Program-made: the position numbers and the translations under genes
Shown here: in pieces, positions 23,904 to 33,145 of the stretch
How positions within the stretch are numbered: position 1 is the first letter of the stretch
How the letters are laid out: the number at the start of each line of letters is the position of its first letter
NCBI RefSeq assembly: GCF_001746415.1
Contig: NZ_MEHJ01000001.1
Coordinates: 8,066,501-8,130,500, forward strand
DNA from: Streptomyces agglomeratus
GTDB lineage: Bacteria; Actinomycetota; Actinomycetes; Streptomycetales; Streptomycetaceae
DNA length: 64,000 nucleotides
Direction of reading: 5' to 3'
The notes under the pieces: generated by a model
Seen by the model: the letters and a program-made list of their open reading frames with translations, nothing else
The model's database searches: none
What the model was told of the DNA's origin: nothing

Positions 23904-25283
23904 TCAGCCAGGGTTCGGGAGGATGTGGAGCCTGTCGATCGCGTGGGTGATGACGTCGGTCCAGGGCCATCGGGCAGTGAAGCGGAGCCAGCGGCGGCGG
24001 CCGGTGTTCACCAGCTGTGCGGCGGCGGAGAACAGGCGCAGGCGGAGCTTCTTGGGTTCCCAGCGGCGGGTGGTGCCGGTCAGGGCGAGCATCGGCATCC
24101 AGGCGAGGAGGTCGAGTGCGAGGGAGACGATCTCCAGCCAGATCTGGTTCTGTGCGGTGTCGTGCAGGGGCAGGTTGCGCAGGCCGGTGTGGCGGGCGTT
24201 TCGGATGCGGTCCTCGCAGCGGGCCCGTCGGCGGTGACGCAGTTCGAGGTCGGCGAGCTGGCCGCCTTGGGTGTTGGTCGCGAAGCACGTCAGCCGCAGT
24301 CCGTCGAGGTCGGTGAAGCGCAACTGGGCGCCGGGGTGCGGGCGTTCCTTGCGGACGATCAGCCGCATCCCCTTCGGCCAGGAGGTGAGGTCGGGCATGT
24401 CGGTGATCTCCGCGACCCAGGCGCCGGGCCACTCGGTGCCGCCGGCGTCGCAGGCCGGCGTCCACGCCTTCTTCGGGATCTTCAGAACGGCCTGGTGGAT
24501 GGCGTCGGTGATGGTCATTCCGACGGAATACGACAGCCACCGGCCCCGCCGGGAGAGCCAGTCCAGGAAGGCGTGGGTGCCGCCGGCGGAGTCGGTGCGG
24601 ATCAGCGTCTTCCGGCCCCGCCGCAGGTGTTTGGGCAGTTGGGCCAGGGCGAGCCCAGTGGTGGTGATGTGATCGCTCGCGGTGTTGGAGCCTGCGTTGC
24701 CGGGCCGCAGCAGGGCGGCCACCGGCTCCCCGGACCCGGCCTGGCCGTGGTCGATGAACGCGACGAGCGGGTGATGGCCGAAGGTCTTCTTCCAGGTCGC
24801 GGTGGCGTCCTGCTTCTCGGAGTGCGCGAGGACCAGCACCCCGTCGATGTCCACGATCACGTGCCCGTCGGCGGCCGGACTGTCTTTACCGGCCAGCTCC
24901 CAGACCCGCGTGCGTACGTCGGCCCGCGCCGTACGGATCGCGGTGAGCGCCTTCGGCCCGGCTGTGGCGAGGGCGTCGATGAGCCGGGAGACAGTGGGGT
25001 CGGACGCCACCGGGCCGAACACGTCGGGCTCGGCCCGCAGCATGGCGACATCGGCCAGGCAGTCCCCGCCCAGAGCGACTCCGAGCGCGACATCCAGCAG
25101 GACCTTGCCCGGATCGTGCACCGTCCGCGGCTTGCGCCACGGCGCCAGTGCCGCCGATATCGCACCGTCCAGGCCCACCTTGCGGACCGTCTCGACCAGC
25201 AGCACCGCCCCGGCCTGCGAGACCACCCCTCGGCCACCGCCCTCGACGCGGACACGCGGGTACAACCCGATACGCTTGCTCAC
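23904..25283 (-). CDS. IS1380-family transposase
   Basis: 459 residues, intact. DDE-type: VIVDIDGVLVLAHSEKQDAT holds the first Asp, LIRTDSAGGTHAFLDWLSRR the second, and the Glu lies in the C-terminal helical part (LADLELRHRRRARCEDRIRN, the YREK-like region). GTG start. A 10-bp inverted repeat ggagagtgct / agcactctcc (25,286-25,353) overlaps the ribosome-site area, a common way for IS elements to block read-through expression. It transposes the surrounding IS. Confidence 0.85.
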   Translation of the reverse strand: MSKRIGLYPRVRVEGGGRGVVSQAGAVLLVETVRKVGLDGAISAALAPWRKPRTVHDPGKVLLDVALGVALGGDCLADVAMLRAEPDVFGPVASDPTVSRLIDALATAGPKALTAIRTARADVRTRVWELAGKDSPAADGHVIVDIDGVLVLAHSEKQDATATWKKTFGHHPLVAFIDHGQAGSGEPVAALLRPGNAGSNTASDHITTTGLALAQLPKHLRRGRKTLIRTDSAGGTHAFLDWLSRRGRWLSYSVGMTITDAIHQAVLKIPKKAWTPACDAGGTEWPGAWVAEITDMPDLTSWPKGMRLIVRKERPHPGAQLRFTDLDGLRLTCFATNTQGGQLADLELRHRRRARCEDRIRNARHTGLRNLPLHDTAQNQIWLEIVSLALDLLAWMPMLALTGTTRRWEPKKLRLRLFSAAAQLVNTGRRRWLRFTARWPWTDVITHAIDRLHILPNPG

Positions 25284-25476
25284 CTGGAGAGTGCTTCTTT
25301 CCGTGCAGCCAAAAGGACCCTAGACAAGTCCCATCGTTGCAGGTCAGGAGCACTCTCCGCTTATTTGATCAAGGTATGGACGAGCACGTTCGTGGAAGCG
25401 CGAGGCTAACGCCTCAAGATCAACTATTGGCGGCTGCTGGGCTCACCTCGGAACCCCTACGTGCCCTGCCGCACAA

Positions 25477-28014
25477 TCAACCACTCGCGGCCTTTGGGCC
25501 CTCAGTAAAGCGCGCCACGAGTGCAAAGAGGCCCGGCTGAAGTGTGTCCGCCGTAACGAGAAAGTCCTCGGGCTGAACGCGTGCGCCGAGGCTGGCCCAC
25601 CTTTCCGTACGAACATCGAGCCGAACGATGTCCACCTGCTCAGCACTCCGGAGCCACCGGGCGGCAGCGGAGTCACTCCGGTGAAATTGGAAAGCCACCG
25701 ACACTGTGCCACCCCACTTGCCGCCCGCGGAGCTGAGAAGGCTGTACGGACCGCCAACGAGACTGAGTACTCCAGGCAGCGGAGGAGCGGCAAGCGGCTG
25801 CGCGATCATCAGCTGAGTCGGCCGGTCGAGCACATGCTCCTTGATCTCGACGCGGAAGCGGCCGTCAGCCGACCATACCTCCGCCCCGGCGCCAGCAACT
25901 TCCTCGAACCCTGTCGTCGTGATGCTCGACACCTGCCTCTGCTGGGTGTCGATGGCGGTTGCCTCCAGCACGATGGTCCCCGCCTTCGGCAGGTCGGACA
26001 GTTGCCCGATGTAAGTCCCCGATGAGGGGTCGTACCGGACCTGAGGGACCAGCGGGTCGCAGCCTGGAAGCAGCGCCCGGACATCCGGCGGCCTCGGCAG
26101 TGCCGCACCGCAGCGAACTCTGATCAGGGCTGCACGCGGTGCTAGGGCTGGTTCCACCGTCAATCCGAGCGCGAAGGGACTCGGGCGGAGCTCCAATGAC
26201 AACCGCACATTGCCACCGGAACACTCGGCCGCTGTGACTTCGTGGCCTGCAGTCAGCAGTGAAAAGTTCAGGAAGCCTAGGCCCAAGCAGCGAATGCCGT
26301 CACCTTCGTGTACACCGGTGACCCTAATTTGCCCATCGGCCAGACCGATTGAATCGCGCCTATTGGTGGTCCCTTGGTAGACCGTTCTGCCATAGGTGGT
26401 GCGTAGGTAGACGTGGATGCCGTTGACCGGCTGACCGCCTCTGGTGACCGTGAGGATCACATCGCCGCACGGTCGCGGATGCGTCGTCTGCCCGAGGGTT
26501 ACTCTGGTTTCCCAGTCTGTCACTGGGTTCACAATCGGGCCGATGATCGCGTTTCGGTCGAGGGGAGTGCGGATTACCCAGCGCTCGGGGTCCGCATCGT
26601 CGCAGTACTGGTTGAGGATCCGATCCCAGCAGGAATGGGCGCCCTGCGGCGTGCCGCGCACATGCGGGTTGTCCGGATGACCTGAGCAAATCTTGGTGGC
26701 CTCTCCCGGCCAGGCGCTGCGCATAATGCACGAGTCCTTCGGGCCTCCTTTGGCGAAGGGTCCTGTCGTGTCCGAGCTCTGGAGGGTGCAACGTGGGGGC
26801 CCCAACGAGTCGTCCCAGTCAACACCCGCTTTGTACTCGTCGCGGACGTGCAGCCCGTAATGGCCGAACTCATGCACCAGCACCCCGGCCACCATGGCGT
26901 CGCCTGGGTTCAAGTGGATATACCCGTTGGTTCCCGCGATTCCGCCGACCGTCGCAGCCGATGGTCGGTCCAGGTTCGCGTAGATGCGGACGTCTGCTTC
27001 ATTCCAGAAGTGGCCGTCGTCATCAAGCTCAATCTGCTCAATGAACATCTGGCCGTCAGTCGCGTTGTATAGGAAATCGGAGGCTGCCTTCAGGCTGCTG
27101 CCGTAGTTCTGAAGCTGGGCGGTGGAGGCGTCCCAATCCACGGAGCCTCTCAGGTGGAATCCAACGAGGGGGTTGTCCGGTTCTAGCCGCAGGACCTGTT
27201 CCACGGTGGGGTCCGCTACGACGTGCAGATTGAGTGCCGCATTGTCGCCTGTCGCGTCGTGGATCAGCGGCGCGCTGGTGATGTATACCCGGAAAGCCCA
27301 GTCCTGGCTACTGCCATCGGCATGCGCCGATCGGTTGCTCGGCTTTTCGGAGATGAGCTTTCGAGCAACGATCTGGTCGCTAACCGACAATGGTGGGCTG
27401 ATGTAGAGCATTCCGGGGGCGACGCCTTGGCCGGTCACGCCTCGCAGCACCCCATTGACGAATACCTCGGCGCCGGAGACGACGCTCGTGGTCATGACTC
27501 TGATCGGTGTGCTGTTCGTCAAGCACTGCGGAATTGCCCGGTTGATCGTGAAGACCCGACTCGCATCAGGAATAACTCCGAATCCAGCCTGCGCGAGCGA
27601 GGCTCCGGTTACGGGATCCCGCAGAACGATGAATGCTCGGACGAATCCTGCCTCCCCCTTCTCAACCTGATGGAGGAAATCGTCGGAAGTGAACGACAGT
27701 TCGTACCTCCCATCCCCATCGGTCTCGGCGGTTCCCATCGTGACTAGGTGCACGTATGCCTGGGGCGGCTCGCCCTGGGGGATGCACACCTCATGCAGGA
27801 TCAGCCGGGCATAAACTTCGACCGGATGGTTCGCCACGCCGATCGCTGACCCGCAATTCTCAGTGATACGACCTCGGACTGTGTAGTCCGTCCCTGGAGG
27901 AAAGATCTCCTCGGGGGTCGGAGGGTCGCAAGGGACCGGGGGCGGCTCGCCGTCTCTAGGCCGCAACAGAGCATCGAGGTGCTCGAAGAAGTCTTCACCG
28001 GGCTCAGTCGTCAC
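25477..28014 (-). CDS. Large zinc metalloprotease-like protein with CLCA-type active site
   Basis: 845 residues. The centre carries LVHEFGHYGLHVRDEY at 379-394: H-E-x-x-H (381-385) with Asp392-Glu393-Tyr exactly 12-14 positions from the first His, the spacing used by CLCA-type zincins (HExxHxxxGxxDE) where this Asp is the third zinc ligand. About six Cys follow within 80 residues (CTLQSS, SCIM, ICSGH, CWDRI, YCDD), again CLCA-like. The N-terminus (YTVRGRITENCGSAIGV, GDGRYELSF) looks like a carboxypeptidase-regulatory beta domain, and a similar one follows the protease (GQPVNGIHVYLRTTYG). No signal peptide or membrane anchor is seen, odd for a Cys-rich protease. Neighbours give no pathway hint; a 5' upstream start is not apparent. 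Confidence 0.65.
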   Translation of the reverse strand: MTTEPGEDFFEHLDALLRPRDGEPPPVPCDPPTPEEIFPPGTDYTVRGRITENCGSAIGVANHPVEVYARLILHEVCIPQGEPPQAYVHLVTMGTAETDGDGRYELSFTSDDFLHQVEKGEAGFVRAFIVLRDPVTGASLAQAGFGVIPDASRVFTINRAIPQCLTNSTPIRVMTTSVVSGAEVFVNGVLRGVTGQGVAPGMLYISPPLSVSDQIVARKLISEKPSNRSAHADGSSQDWAFRVYITSAPLIHDATGDNAALNLHVVADPTVEQVLRLEPDNPLVGFHLRGSVDWDASTAQLQNYGSSLKAASDFLYNATDGQMFIEQIELDDDGHFWNEADVRIYANLDRPSAATVGGIAGTNGYIHLNPGDAMVAGVLVHEFGHYGLHVRDEYKAGVDWDDSLGPPRCTLQSSDTTGPFAKGGPKDSCIMRSAWPGEATKICSGHPDNPHVRGTPQGAHSCWDRILNQYCDDADPERWVIRTPLDRNAIIGPIVNPVTDWETRVTLGQTTHPRPCGDVILTVTRGGQPVNGIHVYLRTTYGRTVYQGTTNRRDSIGLADGQIRVTGVHEGDGIRCLGLGFLNFSLLTAGHEVTAAECSGGNVRLSLELRPSPFALGLTVEPALAPRAALIRVRCGAALPRPPDVRALLPGCDPLVPQVRYDPSSGTYIGQLSDLPKAGTIVLEATAIDTQQRQVSSITTTGFEEVAGAGAEVWSADGRFRVEIKEHVLDRPTQLMIAQPLAAPPLPGVLSLVGGPYSLLSSAGGKWGGTVSVAFQFHRSDSAAARWLRSAEQVDIVRLDVRTERWASLGARVQPEDFLVTADTLQPGLFALVARFTEGPKAASG

Positions 28015-28087
28015 GCTCGCAGCCTATGGACACCTCCTTATCGGGGTGGATTATTCCGACGTATGTCGTCAGGAATCACCTGATCAC

Positions 28088-28246
28088 CGAGTTCATGACC
28101 CAATCCGGCGAGCCGCCACCCTCGTCCTCCAGGCCCCCGCACCCGTGGTCGCCCGCACGCTCGGCTACCGACGACACACCGCCCAACTCGCCGCCGAGGC
28201 CGGAGGCTCCTGGCGCCACTATGCCCCCGGCGACCCACTCACGGTG
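28088..28246 (+). pseudogene. Integrase-like C-terminal fragment
   Basis: Codes for LVLQAPAPVVARTLGYRRHT and EAGGSWRHYAPGD, the end of the Streptomyces integrase-like family in which this pattern closes the catalytic domain. No start and no upstream catalytic residues; the segment is a 3' remnant only, like others in the window. Confidence 0.55.
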
Positions 28247-28345
28247 AGCGCGAGCCCTCAACACACTGAGGAATACGCGACTCACGATTACGCGAGAACA
28301 TCCGGCGCGGCTGACCAGGGATGACCGAAGGGGGTGGCCTCACGG

Positions 28346-28441
28346 ATGAGGGACCCGCTGGTCGCGGCCTTCGCGATGCCCGCGGCCTGGACCGTGGTCT
28401 ACCGCCTGGTGCGCAGAATCTGCGGGCGGGGGAGTGTCTAA
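28346..28441 (+). CDS. Possible 31-residue peptide
   Basis: ATG behind ggcctcacgg; sequence MRDPLVAAFAMPAAWTVVYR then RLVRRICGRGSV in overlap, a short amphipathic/hydrophobic peptide. Small, so it could be chance. It follows the integrase fragment. Confidence 0.25.
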   Translation: MRDPLVAAFAMPAAWTVVYRLVRRICGRGSV

Positions 28442-28543
28442 TCAACCTCTGGAGTTGCTCAAGTCCGCTTTGACTTCTAACGGCCGAGGACATGATCCAT
28501 CCATGCGAGAAGCGAGTGCCTCGCTTCGGGGGACGGAAGGACG

Positions 28544-28792
28544 GTGGGGCGCGTGAAGATCTTGACTGTCGGCCTCGTGGTGATGGTGGCGATACTGATC
28601 GTGGGGCTGCTGGCGACCGTGGGCAGTCGTGTCGAGCGGCGACCGGTTAAGAGCGGGCGCAGCTGGTGGGTCGGTAATCACCGGGGTGGCTCCTCCTGGG
28701 GTGGAGGCTCCTCCTGGGGAGGAGGCGGCGGCTGCGGGGGCGGTGGTGGTGGGTGCGGGGGCGGTGGTGGTGGGTGCGGCGGAGGAAGCTGA
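28544..28792 (+). CDS. Membrane-anchored Gly/Cys-repeat protein
   Basis: 82 residues (GTG 28,544, or GTG 28,553). One N-terminal span (ILTVGLVVMVAILIVGLLAT), a basic linker (RVERRPVKSGR), then SSWGGGSSWGGGGGCGGGG and further GGGC units to the end: three or four Cys, each spaced seven residues apart in poly-Gly. The low-complexity tail is unusual and could bind metal or form cross-links outside the membrane. Similar short TM plus GGGC proteins occur in Streptomyces but function is unknown. Confidence 0.55.
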   Translation: MGRVKILTVGLVVMVAILIVGLLATVGSRVERRPVKSGRSWWVGNHRGGSSWGGGSSWGGGGGCGGGGGGCGGGGGGCGGGS

Positions 28793-29146
28793 TCCACCCT
28801 TTTCGCACACCCGGCGAGCAACTGCCGCCGAAACGTACCCGGACAGGGCTTGCTTGACCCAGCTCGCCAGTCGCACGGAGGGTTAGGCGACCCCATACGA
28901 GGCGAGGCGGTTCGGGGTCGGTGCAGCGCGGACACGCTGGCGCGTGCCGCATCTCGGCTGCTGCGGCGTGACCCCGCGATCCGCTACCGGTATCACCGCC
29001 TGCGGCCAGGCCTGGCCGCTGCCCAGAACCTCGTCGACGAGTCCGCTGCAGGCCGCGCCGCCGCGCGCTGTCTCCTTGCGGGCACGTCCGTGACCACCTG
29101 GGCGACGGCCAGGAAGTACGCCTCGAACTCCAGATACTCGGGTTCT
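28793..29146. other. 354-bp stretch with no supported gene
   Basis: Open frames exist on both strands (e.g. a minus-strand frame containing FEAYFLAVAQVVTDV), but no start or conserved pattern can be shown. It leads into repeat A copy 2. Confidence 0.35.
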
Positions 29147-29472
29147 GGGGTGGGACGGCTTGGGGTGGGGGCCCCGGGCCAGGCGCGGTCCATTGGGGCC
29201 CCCGGGAGCGAGCAATCCGAAAGCAGGGAATGTGCACGCTTCGACCGGCTCAACAGCGCGGGTGGATCCCGGGTCACGGGCCCGGCCGGGTGAAGTGTGG
29301 TGGGCGGTGCCGTCTCGGTGAGGGCAGGGTTCTTGGGGGTGGGCATGCTGACGTGCAGGTGCCCGTGGTGGCGCCGGCAGACGTGGTGCGGGGCCAGGGC
29401 CCATCCGTCCATCCTTGTTCCCGCACCACGCTGTGCTGGCCAGGCACGGAGAATGCCCGGTTAAGGCAGTGT
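29147..29472. repeat. Dispersed repeat A, copy 2
   Basis: Nearly identical to copy 4 (40,174-40,483): gagcaatccgaaagcaggga, gtgcacgcttcgaccggctc, ggtggatcccgggtcacggg, ttcttgggggtggg, then ttcccgcaccacgctgt. High identity over ~310 bp between two copies 11 kb apart suggests recent copying or conversion. Confidence 0.75.
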
Positions 29473-29479
29473 CGGGAGT

Positions 29480-29645
29480 TCCTCTTTCTCGTCGATTGCT
29501 GCCCCTGACTGGGGATCGTCAGGTAGCTAGCAGGGGCCGGCGGCAGCGGCGGCCGGCCCCGAGCCATGTAGCCCGCAGCCTGCTGGGCGCTGTCCATGGC
29601 CTGGCGCATCTCGTCAGTGATCTCAACGGCGTGATTCTCGCTCAC
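29480..29645 (-). CDS. Small basic protein, 3' end uncertain
   Basis: From GTG 29,645: MSENHAVEITDEMRQAMDSA, then QQAAGYMARGRPPLPPAPAS. A short helical protein with an ARGRPP motif, as in AT-hook or small DNA-binding proteins. The frame runs on into repeat A, so the natural end is unclear. The stretch near 5,590 next to repeat A copy 1 has the related MRRGRPP on the same relative strand, suggesting that gene and repeat travel together. Confidence 0.35.
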
Positions 29646-29787
29646 CGCGCAACCTTGAACGACGTCACCAGCGATGGCCATACCCCGAGGTCAAGAGGGT
29701 TGGCCATCATCGTAAGGGCGTCTGGAGCGTCAGCTCGCCACCGGTGAGGTGGGTCGCAAGTTCTGCGGCCCGCTGTGCGGGTGGGCG

Positions 29788-29937
29788 TCATTCGGGTGGG
29801 GTGTTGTTCGGTGGGCGGTGGCGGTTGTCGCGGAGCTTCGTCAGCCCCCAGGTGGTGGCGCTGGCGAGGAGGGCGGCGATGGTGCTGCCGAGGACGTCGC
29901 GGAGGAGGAATTCGTAGATCAGTGCGGGCCAGTGCAT
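29788..29937 (-). CDS. Small single-span membrane protein
   Basis: 49 residues: MHWPALIYEFLLRDVLGSTI, AALLASATTWGLTKLRD and a Pro/Asn tail. One hydrophobic segment followed by a basic end, so the C-terminus should be cytoplasmic. Ribosome site ggaggcgg lies just ahead of ATG. It is divergent from the HTH/membrane gene at 30,097 and the two may share a control region. Confidence 0.5.
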   Translation of the reverse strand: MHWPALIYEFLLRDVLGSTIAALLASATTWGLTKLRDNRHRPPNNTPPE

Positions 29938-30096
29938 TGCCGCCTCCCATAGGGGTGTTGTGGTGAAGTGGGTGCGGCTCAGCGTGCTGACTGCTGGGGT
30001 ATGACCAGTGGGTGATGGGGCATCAGCCCTGGTGAGGGCCGGGGTGGGCGTGGACAACGGCTGGACAGGCCCGGACAAGGGCGCAGGGGGATACGG

Positions 30097-31674
30097 ATGG
30101 CGCGGCAGCGGCTATTGCGGGGCAGGCCGCAGGCGAACCGGCTGGCGGAGTTCTTGTGCGGTATCACCGAGCCGCGCAAGCTGACCGTCCGTACGCTGGC
30201 CGGCCTCTTCCCCGACGGGCCGAGCGCTTCCACGTGGGCGACTTATCTCAACGGAACCCAGGTCATCCCCAAGCCGTTACTGGGCCGGCTGCTGACCATC
30301 TCTGTCACCGACCGCGCCCAGCGGGCCGGCTACGCCGCCGACGCGATGCGCCTGTGGAACGCCGCCGACAAAGAGTCCCGCCGACCCGAGACCGACACCG
30401 AAAGCACCCAGCTGGTACGCCTGCACCAACAGCTCACCGACGCCCTCACCGGGCAGGCCCGCGCCGAGCAAGTGGCAAGCAAAGCCAACGCCGCCCTGGC
30501 CGAGCTGCGCCACATGGGCGCTTACCTCGAATCCGTCATCAACCGCCAGAGCGTCGAACTGCGCGCCGCCCACGACCGTGAGCGCGGTGAGCTGGAGTAC
30601 CAGCTCACCCAGGCCCAGGCCCGCCTGGAGCGCACGCAGAGCGAGCTGAAACGTGCTCAGCGACGCCGCTACACCGCCGAACAGGCCCAGCAGGCCCTGG
30701 CCCGTGAAGCACTGGAGGCCCGCGAACAGATCGCCCGCCTGCAGGACAAGGTCGCCCACCTCGGCGCCGGCCCCGAACCCGCCGCCCTGGCAGTCCCGGT
30801 GCGGGAGATTCGGCTGGAGGACTTCGACCACCGTCTCGATCTCATCAGCGATGACGCGGCCTTGGAGGACGAGGAGCTCGCCGACCTCGTCGACCAGGCC
30901 CACCTCGACCTCGACGACATCCCAGAAGACAGCCGGCCCCGCATCGTGACCGGCACCCTCATCCAACAGCGCACCCCACCACCCGGCACCCCACAGCCCC
31001 GCGCTCCGGCTGAGCCGGACACCGGCCGTGCGGGATTGTCCGAGACAATCCCGCACAACGCCGTGACCAGCACCACCACCCCCGCCACAGCGCCCCGGCC
31101 ACACGACAGCCATCACGTAACCGGCGCCCAAGGCCCGCCCGCTCCGCCGCAGACAGGACCCGCCTCCTCGGCCCGCACTGAGCTCTTGGCCCGCGTGGCC
31201 GCCGGCCTGCACCAGCTCCACACCTGCCCAGACCGGCCCTCCGACGGCCAGCGCACCCCGAACACCGGTACCCCACCGGCTCGTACGCGGGCGAGCTCAG
31301 TCTCCTTCCGAGCGCCCCGCACCACCCGGCCGCGCAGCCTGTCTCGTCCGGCCCGGCCGTCCAGCCACGCGCAGCTGTACCCCGGGCTGGCGCTGTGGGC
31401 CACGTTGCGGACCCTGGTACTGGGCGAGCTGCCGGTCGTCTTCGTCTTTGTGGCGAGTTACGTGGTGGACGGCAGGGACCGAAACGGTTTCAGCGTCGCG
31501 GGGTGGATCGTCATGGTGGCAGGCGGCGCCTTCGCTTTCGCCCTGTCGTATCGCGTTCTGCTCGGCCGCATGATGTTCGGTGAGCCGGTGAGCAGCTTCA
31601 AAGCCGCGGCGATCCCTCTGTTCTTGCTCGGACTGTTCGGTGTGATCAGATACTGGCGCTCGGGCATGCCGTAA
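30097..31674 (+). CDS. HTH-coiled coil-membrane protein
   Basis: 525 residues, intact. N-terminal ~80 residues resemble an XRE-like domain (FLCGITEPRKLTVRTLAGLF, STWATYLNGTQVIPKPLLGR) known from Streptomyces accessory genes. Residues ~105-240 are a long coiled coil (RLHQQLTDALTGQARAEQVA and many Glu/Arg/Gln heptads). A Pro/Thr-rich linker follows, then at ~430-520 three or four membrane spans (LGELPVVFVFVASYVV, GWIVMVAGGAFAFALSY, AIPLFLLGLFGVIRYW). A DNA-binding head tethered to the membrane suggests a sensor or DNA-anchoring role; that is inference. Confidence 0.65.
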   Translation: MARQRLLRGRPQANRLAEFLCGITEPRKLTVRTLAGLFPDGPSASTWATYLNGTQVIPKPLLGRLLTISVTDRAQRAGYAADAMRLWNAADKESRRPETDTESTQLVRLHQQLTDALTGQARAEQVASKANAALAELRHMGAYLESVINRQSVELRAAHDRERGELEYQLTQAQARLERTQSELKRAQRRRYTAEQAQQALAREALEAREQIARLQDKVAHLGAGPEPAALAVPVREIRLEDFDHRLDLISDDAALEDEELADLVDQAHLDLDDIPEDSRPRIVTGTLIQQRTPPPGTPQPRAPAEPDTGRAGLSETIPHNAVTSTTTPATAPRPHDSHHVTGAQGPPAPPQTGPASSARTELLARVAAGLHQLHTCPDRPSDGQRTPNTGTPPARTRASSVSFRAPRTTRPRSLSRPARPSSHAQLYPGLALWATLRTLVLGELPVVFVFVASYVVDGRDRNGFSVAGWIVMVAGGAFAFALSYRVLLGRMMFGEPVSSFKAAAIPLFLLGLFGVIRYWRSGMP

Positions 31675-32017
31675 GGCCTTCGGCACCGCGCCTCCCGCCG
31701 CGACCGGCCCCGGCCCGGCTCGTGCCGAAGCGGATCCACCCGAGGCGCACCATGCGGTCGAACTCGCAGAGCTGCGCGGCGGCTGGCTCCGGCCCGAGCG
31801 GGGTGTCGTCGATTCCCGTCGCCGGCCGGCCGGGCGACGAGGAGCGATGCCTGAAACGAGCCGGCCGCCCGAGTAATGGTACAAGTTGCCGATTGGCGGA
31901 TTTATATTCGGCTTTCAATCTATCTCACTGAAAGTCCGACAATCACCTGGCTGTGGTGGGAAGCTCTGCCGACAGGGCGAGGTGCGCGACGGTGCGCGGC
32001 TGCCCGGGGGAGGTCTC
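31675..32017. other. 343-bp intergenic region with AT-rich promoter area
   Basis: No gene supported. At 31,880-31,945 GC falls sharply (ggatttatattcggctttca), which fits a promoter for the secreted protein at 32,018. Confidence 0.4.
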
Positions 32018-32395
32018 ATGCGTGGATCGTTGTTGCGAAAGGCCCGTGGGGTGCTGGCGGGCTCACTGATGGCAGCCGGGATGGTCGGCCTCAGCGCGGC
32101 TCCGGCGAGTGCCTGGACGGGGGGAAATGTCTGGGTGAACTTCGGTAACTGGAACTGCCCGGCCGGCGGATCGGTGGTCGGGGTCTATTGGGGTGTTGAC
32201 GCCTATTCAAGCGGCCCGGCCGGCGGCGACTGGGGTGACAACGTCATCTACCCGCGCGTCCGTGTGGGTGCCGGGGCGCACAACACCCTGAGCTACCAGA
32301 CCATGTGCAAGAAATGGGGCTGGTACACCTATCGCGGCGTCGTGAGCCAGCGGAGTCTGACGCCGTACAAGTCGGGCCTCAGCTACTGGTACTAG
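32018..32395 (+). CDS. Secreted protein of ~90 residues
   Basis: 125 residues with a classic signal peptide (MRGSLLRKARGVLAGSLMAA ... SAAPASA cleavage at ~32). The mature part is rich in Gly, Trp and Tyr (WTGGNVWVNFGNWNCPAGGS, YWGVDAYSSGPAGGDWGDN) and has two Cys (NWNCP, TMCKK), so one disulfide is likely. Strong ribosome site gggggagg eight bases before ATG. Family not recognised; the composition suits a small beta-rich extracellular protein, perhaps a cell-surface or inhibitor protein. Confidence 0.65.
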   Translation: MRGSLLRKARGVLAGSLMAAGMVGLSAAPASAWTGGNVWVNFGNWNCPAGGSVVGVYWGVDAYSSGPAGGDWGDNVIYPRVRVGAGAHNTLSYQTMCKKWGWYTYRGVVSQRSLTPYKSGLSYWY

Positions 32396-32500
32396 GTCGC
32401 CTGTCGGCGGCGGGATCCGGTGAAGCCGGATACCGCCGCCGACTTATATCTCTTCCCAGCATGGTCGACTGAAGGCCTGAACACGGTCCAGGATGATCGC

Positions 32501-32896
32501 ATGATCGACGTTTCTTCAGCTTTGCCTGCCCGGTTGGTCCCGGACGGGACGTCGCTTACCGGCTTCAACAGCGCGTACACCCACGCGAAGGACCGCGCGG
32601 TGCCTTTTGTCTGTGTCTCCCAGGGGCGTGGGCGCTGGACGGTGCAGGCGGATCTGCGCACCGCACCCGGATGGGGGCCCCTGGTGGAGGTGGAGGAGTT
32701 CCTGCACCGCACGTGCGGTCGCCTGGTGGACTGTGGTCTGGCCTGGCCGGAGTCGTCGGCCACGGCCACGGGCATCGTGCTCTACGGCCTGCCGAGCGAG
32801 CCGGCCGCCCGCACCCTGGCCTCCGCACTGCACGCCGCCCTGTACGGAGACACCAAGCCGCTCACCGCAGCCCAGAGACAGTGCTCAGGCCACTGA
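32501..32896 (+). CDS. Hypothetical cytoplasmic protein
   Basis: 131 residues from ATG 32,501 (MIDVSSALPARLVPDGTSLT). Mixed alpha/beta: FVCVSQGRGRWTVQADLRTA, GWGPLVEVEEFLHRTCGRLV, then GIVLYGLPSEPAARTLASAL. No signal or membrane span. An upstream in-frame ATG at 32,420 exists but reads through intergenic-like sequence. Not recognised. It follows the secreted-protein gene by ~100 bases on the same strand. Confidence 0.55.
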   Translation: MIDVSSALPARLVPDGTSLTGFNSAYTHAKDRAVPFVCVSQGRGRWTVQADLRTAPGWGPLVEVEEFLHRTCGRLVDCGLAWPESSATATGIVLYGLPSEPAARTLASALHAALYGDTKPLTAAQRQCSGH

Positions 32897-33044
32897 GCAC
32901 GGCCGCGCGGCGACAGGCAGGTGAGCGGCCGCGGTGCATCTGCTGTACCTCTGGAGTCGGGGACCGTTCCGTCGGCCTACGCCGATTCGCCCCTTCGTGG
33001 TGGGTGGCTTTGCGGGAGTGATCCAAACTAATCGGCCTAGCTCG

Positions 33045-33145
33045 CACGGGGGTGAGGGCCCCTGGCCGGGGCGGGGCAGGGGCCCTCAGCGCGCTTCCGT
33101 GGGGGACGGATCGAGCACGCGTCTCCCGGACAACGACACCGGAGT
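33045..33145. repeat. Dispersed repeat B, copy 3
   Basis: ggggtgagggcccctgg ... gcaggggccctca, then cttccgtgggggacggat and acgcgtctcccggacaacga. The hairpin arms have each gained a C, so pairing is kept. Confidence 0.65.

Larger units (their letters stand above)
23732..25343 (-). mobile_element. IS1380-family insertion sequence
   Basis: Contains one long transposase gene. The left end is put at cctcgatcgttcatgag just before a terminator-like hairpin and the right end at gtcccatcgttgcagg, mirroring each other loosely (CCT..A..CG.T). Flanking 4-mers (ctaa, tcag) do not form a clear duplication, so the borders are approximate. Confidence 0.65.
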
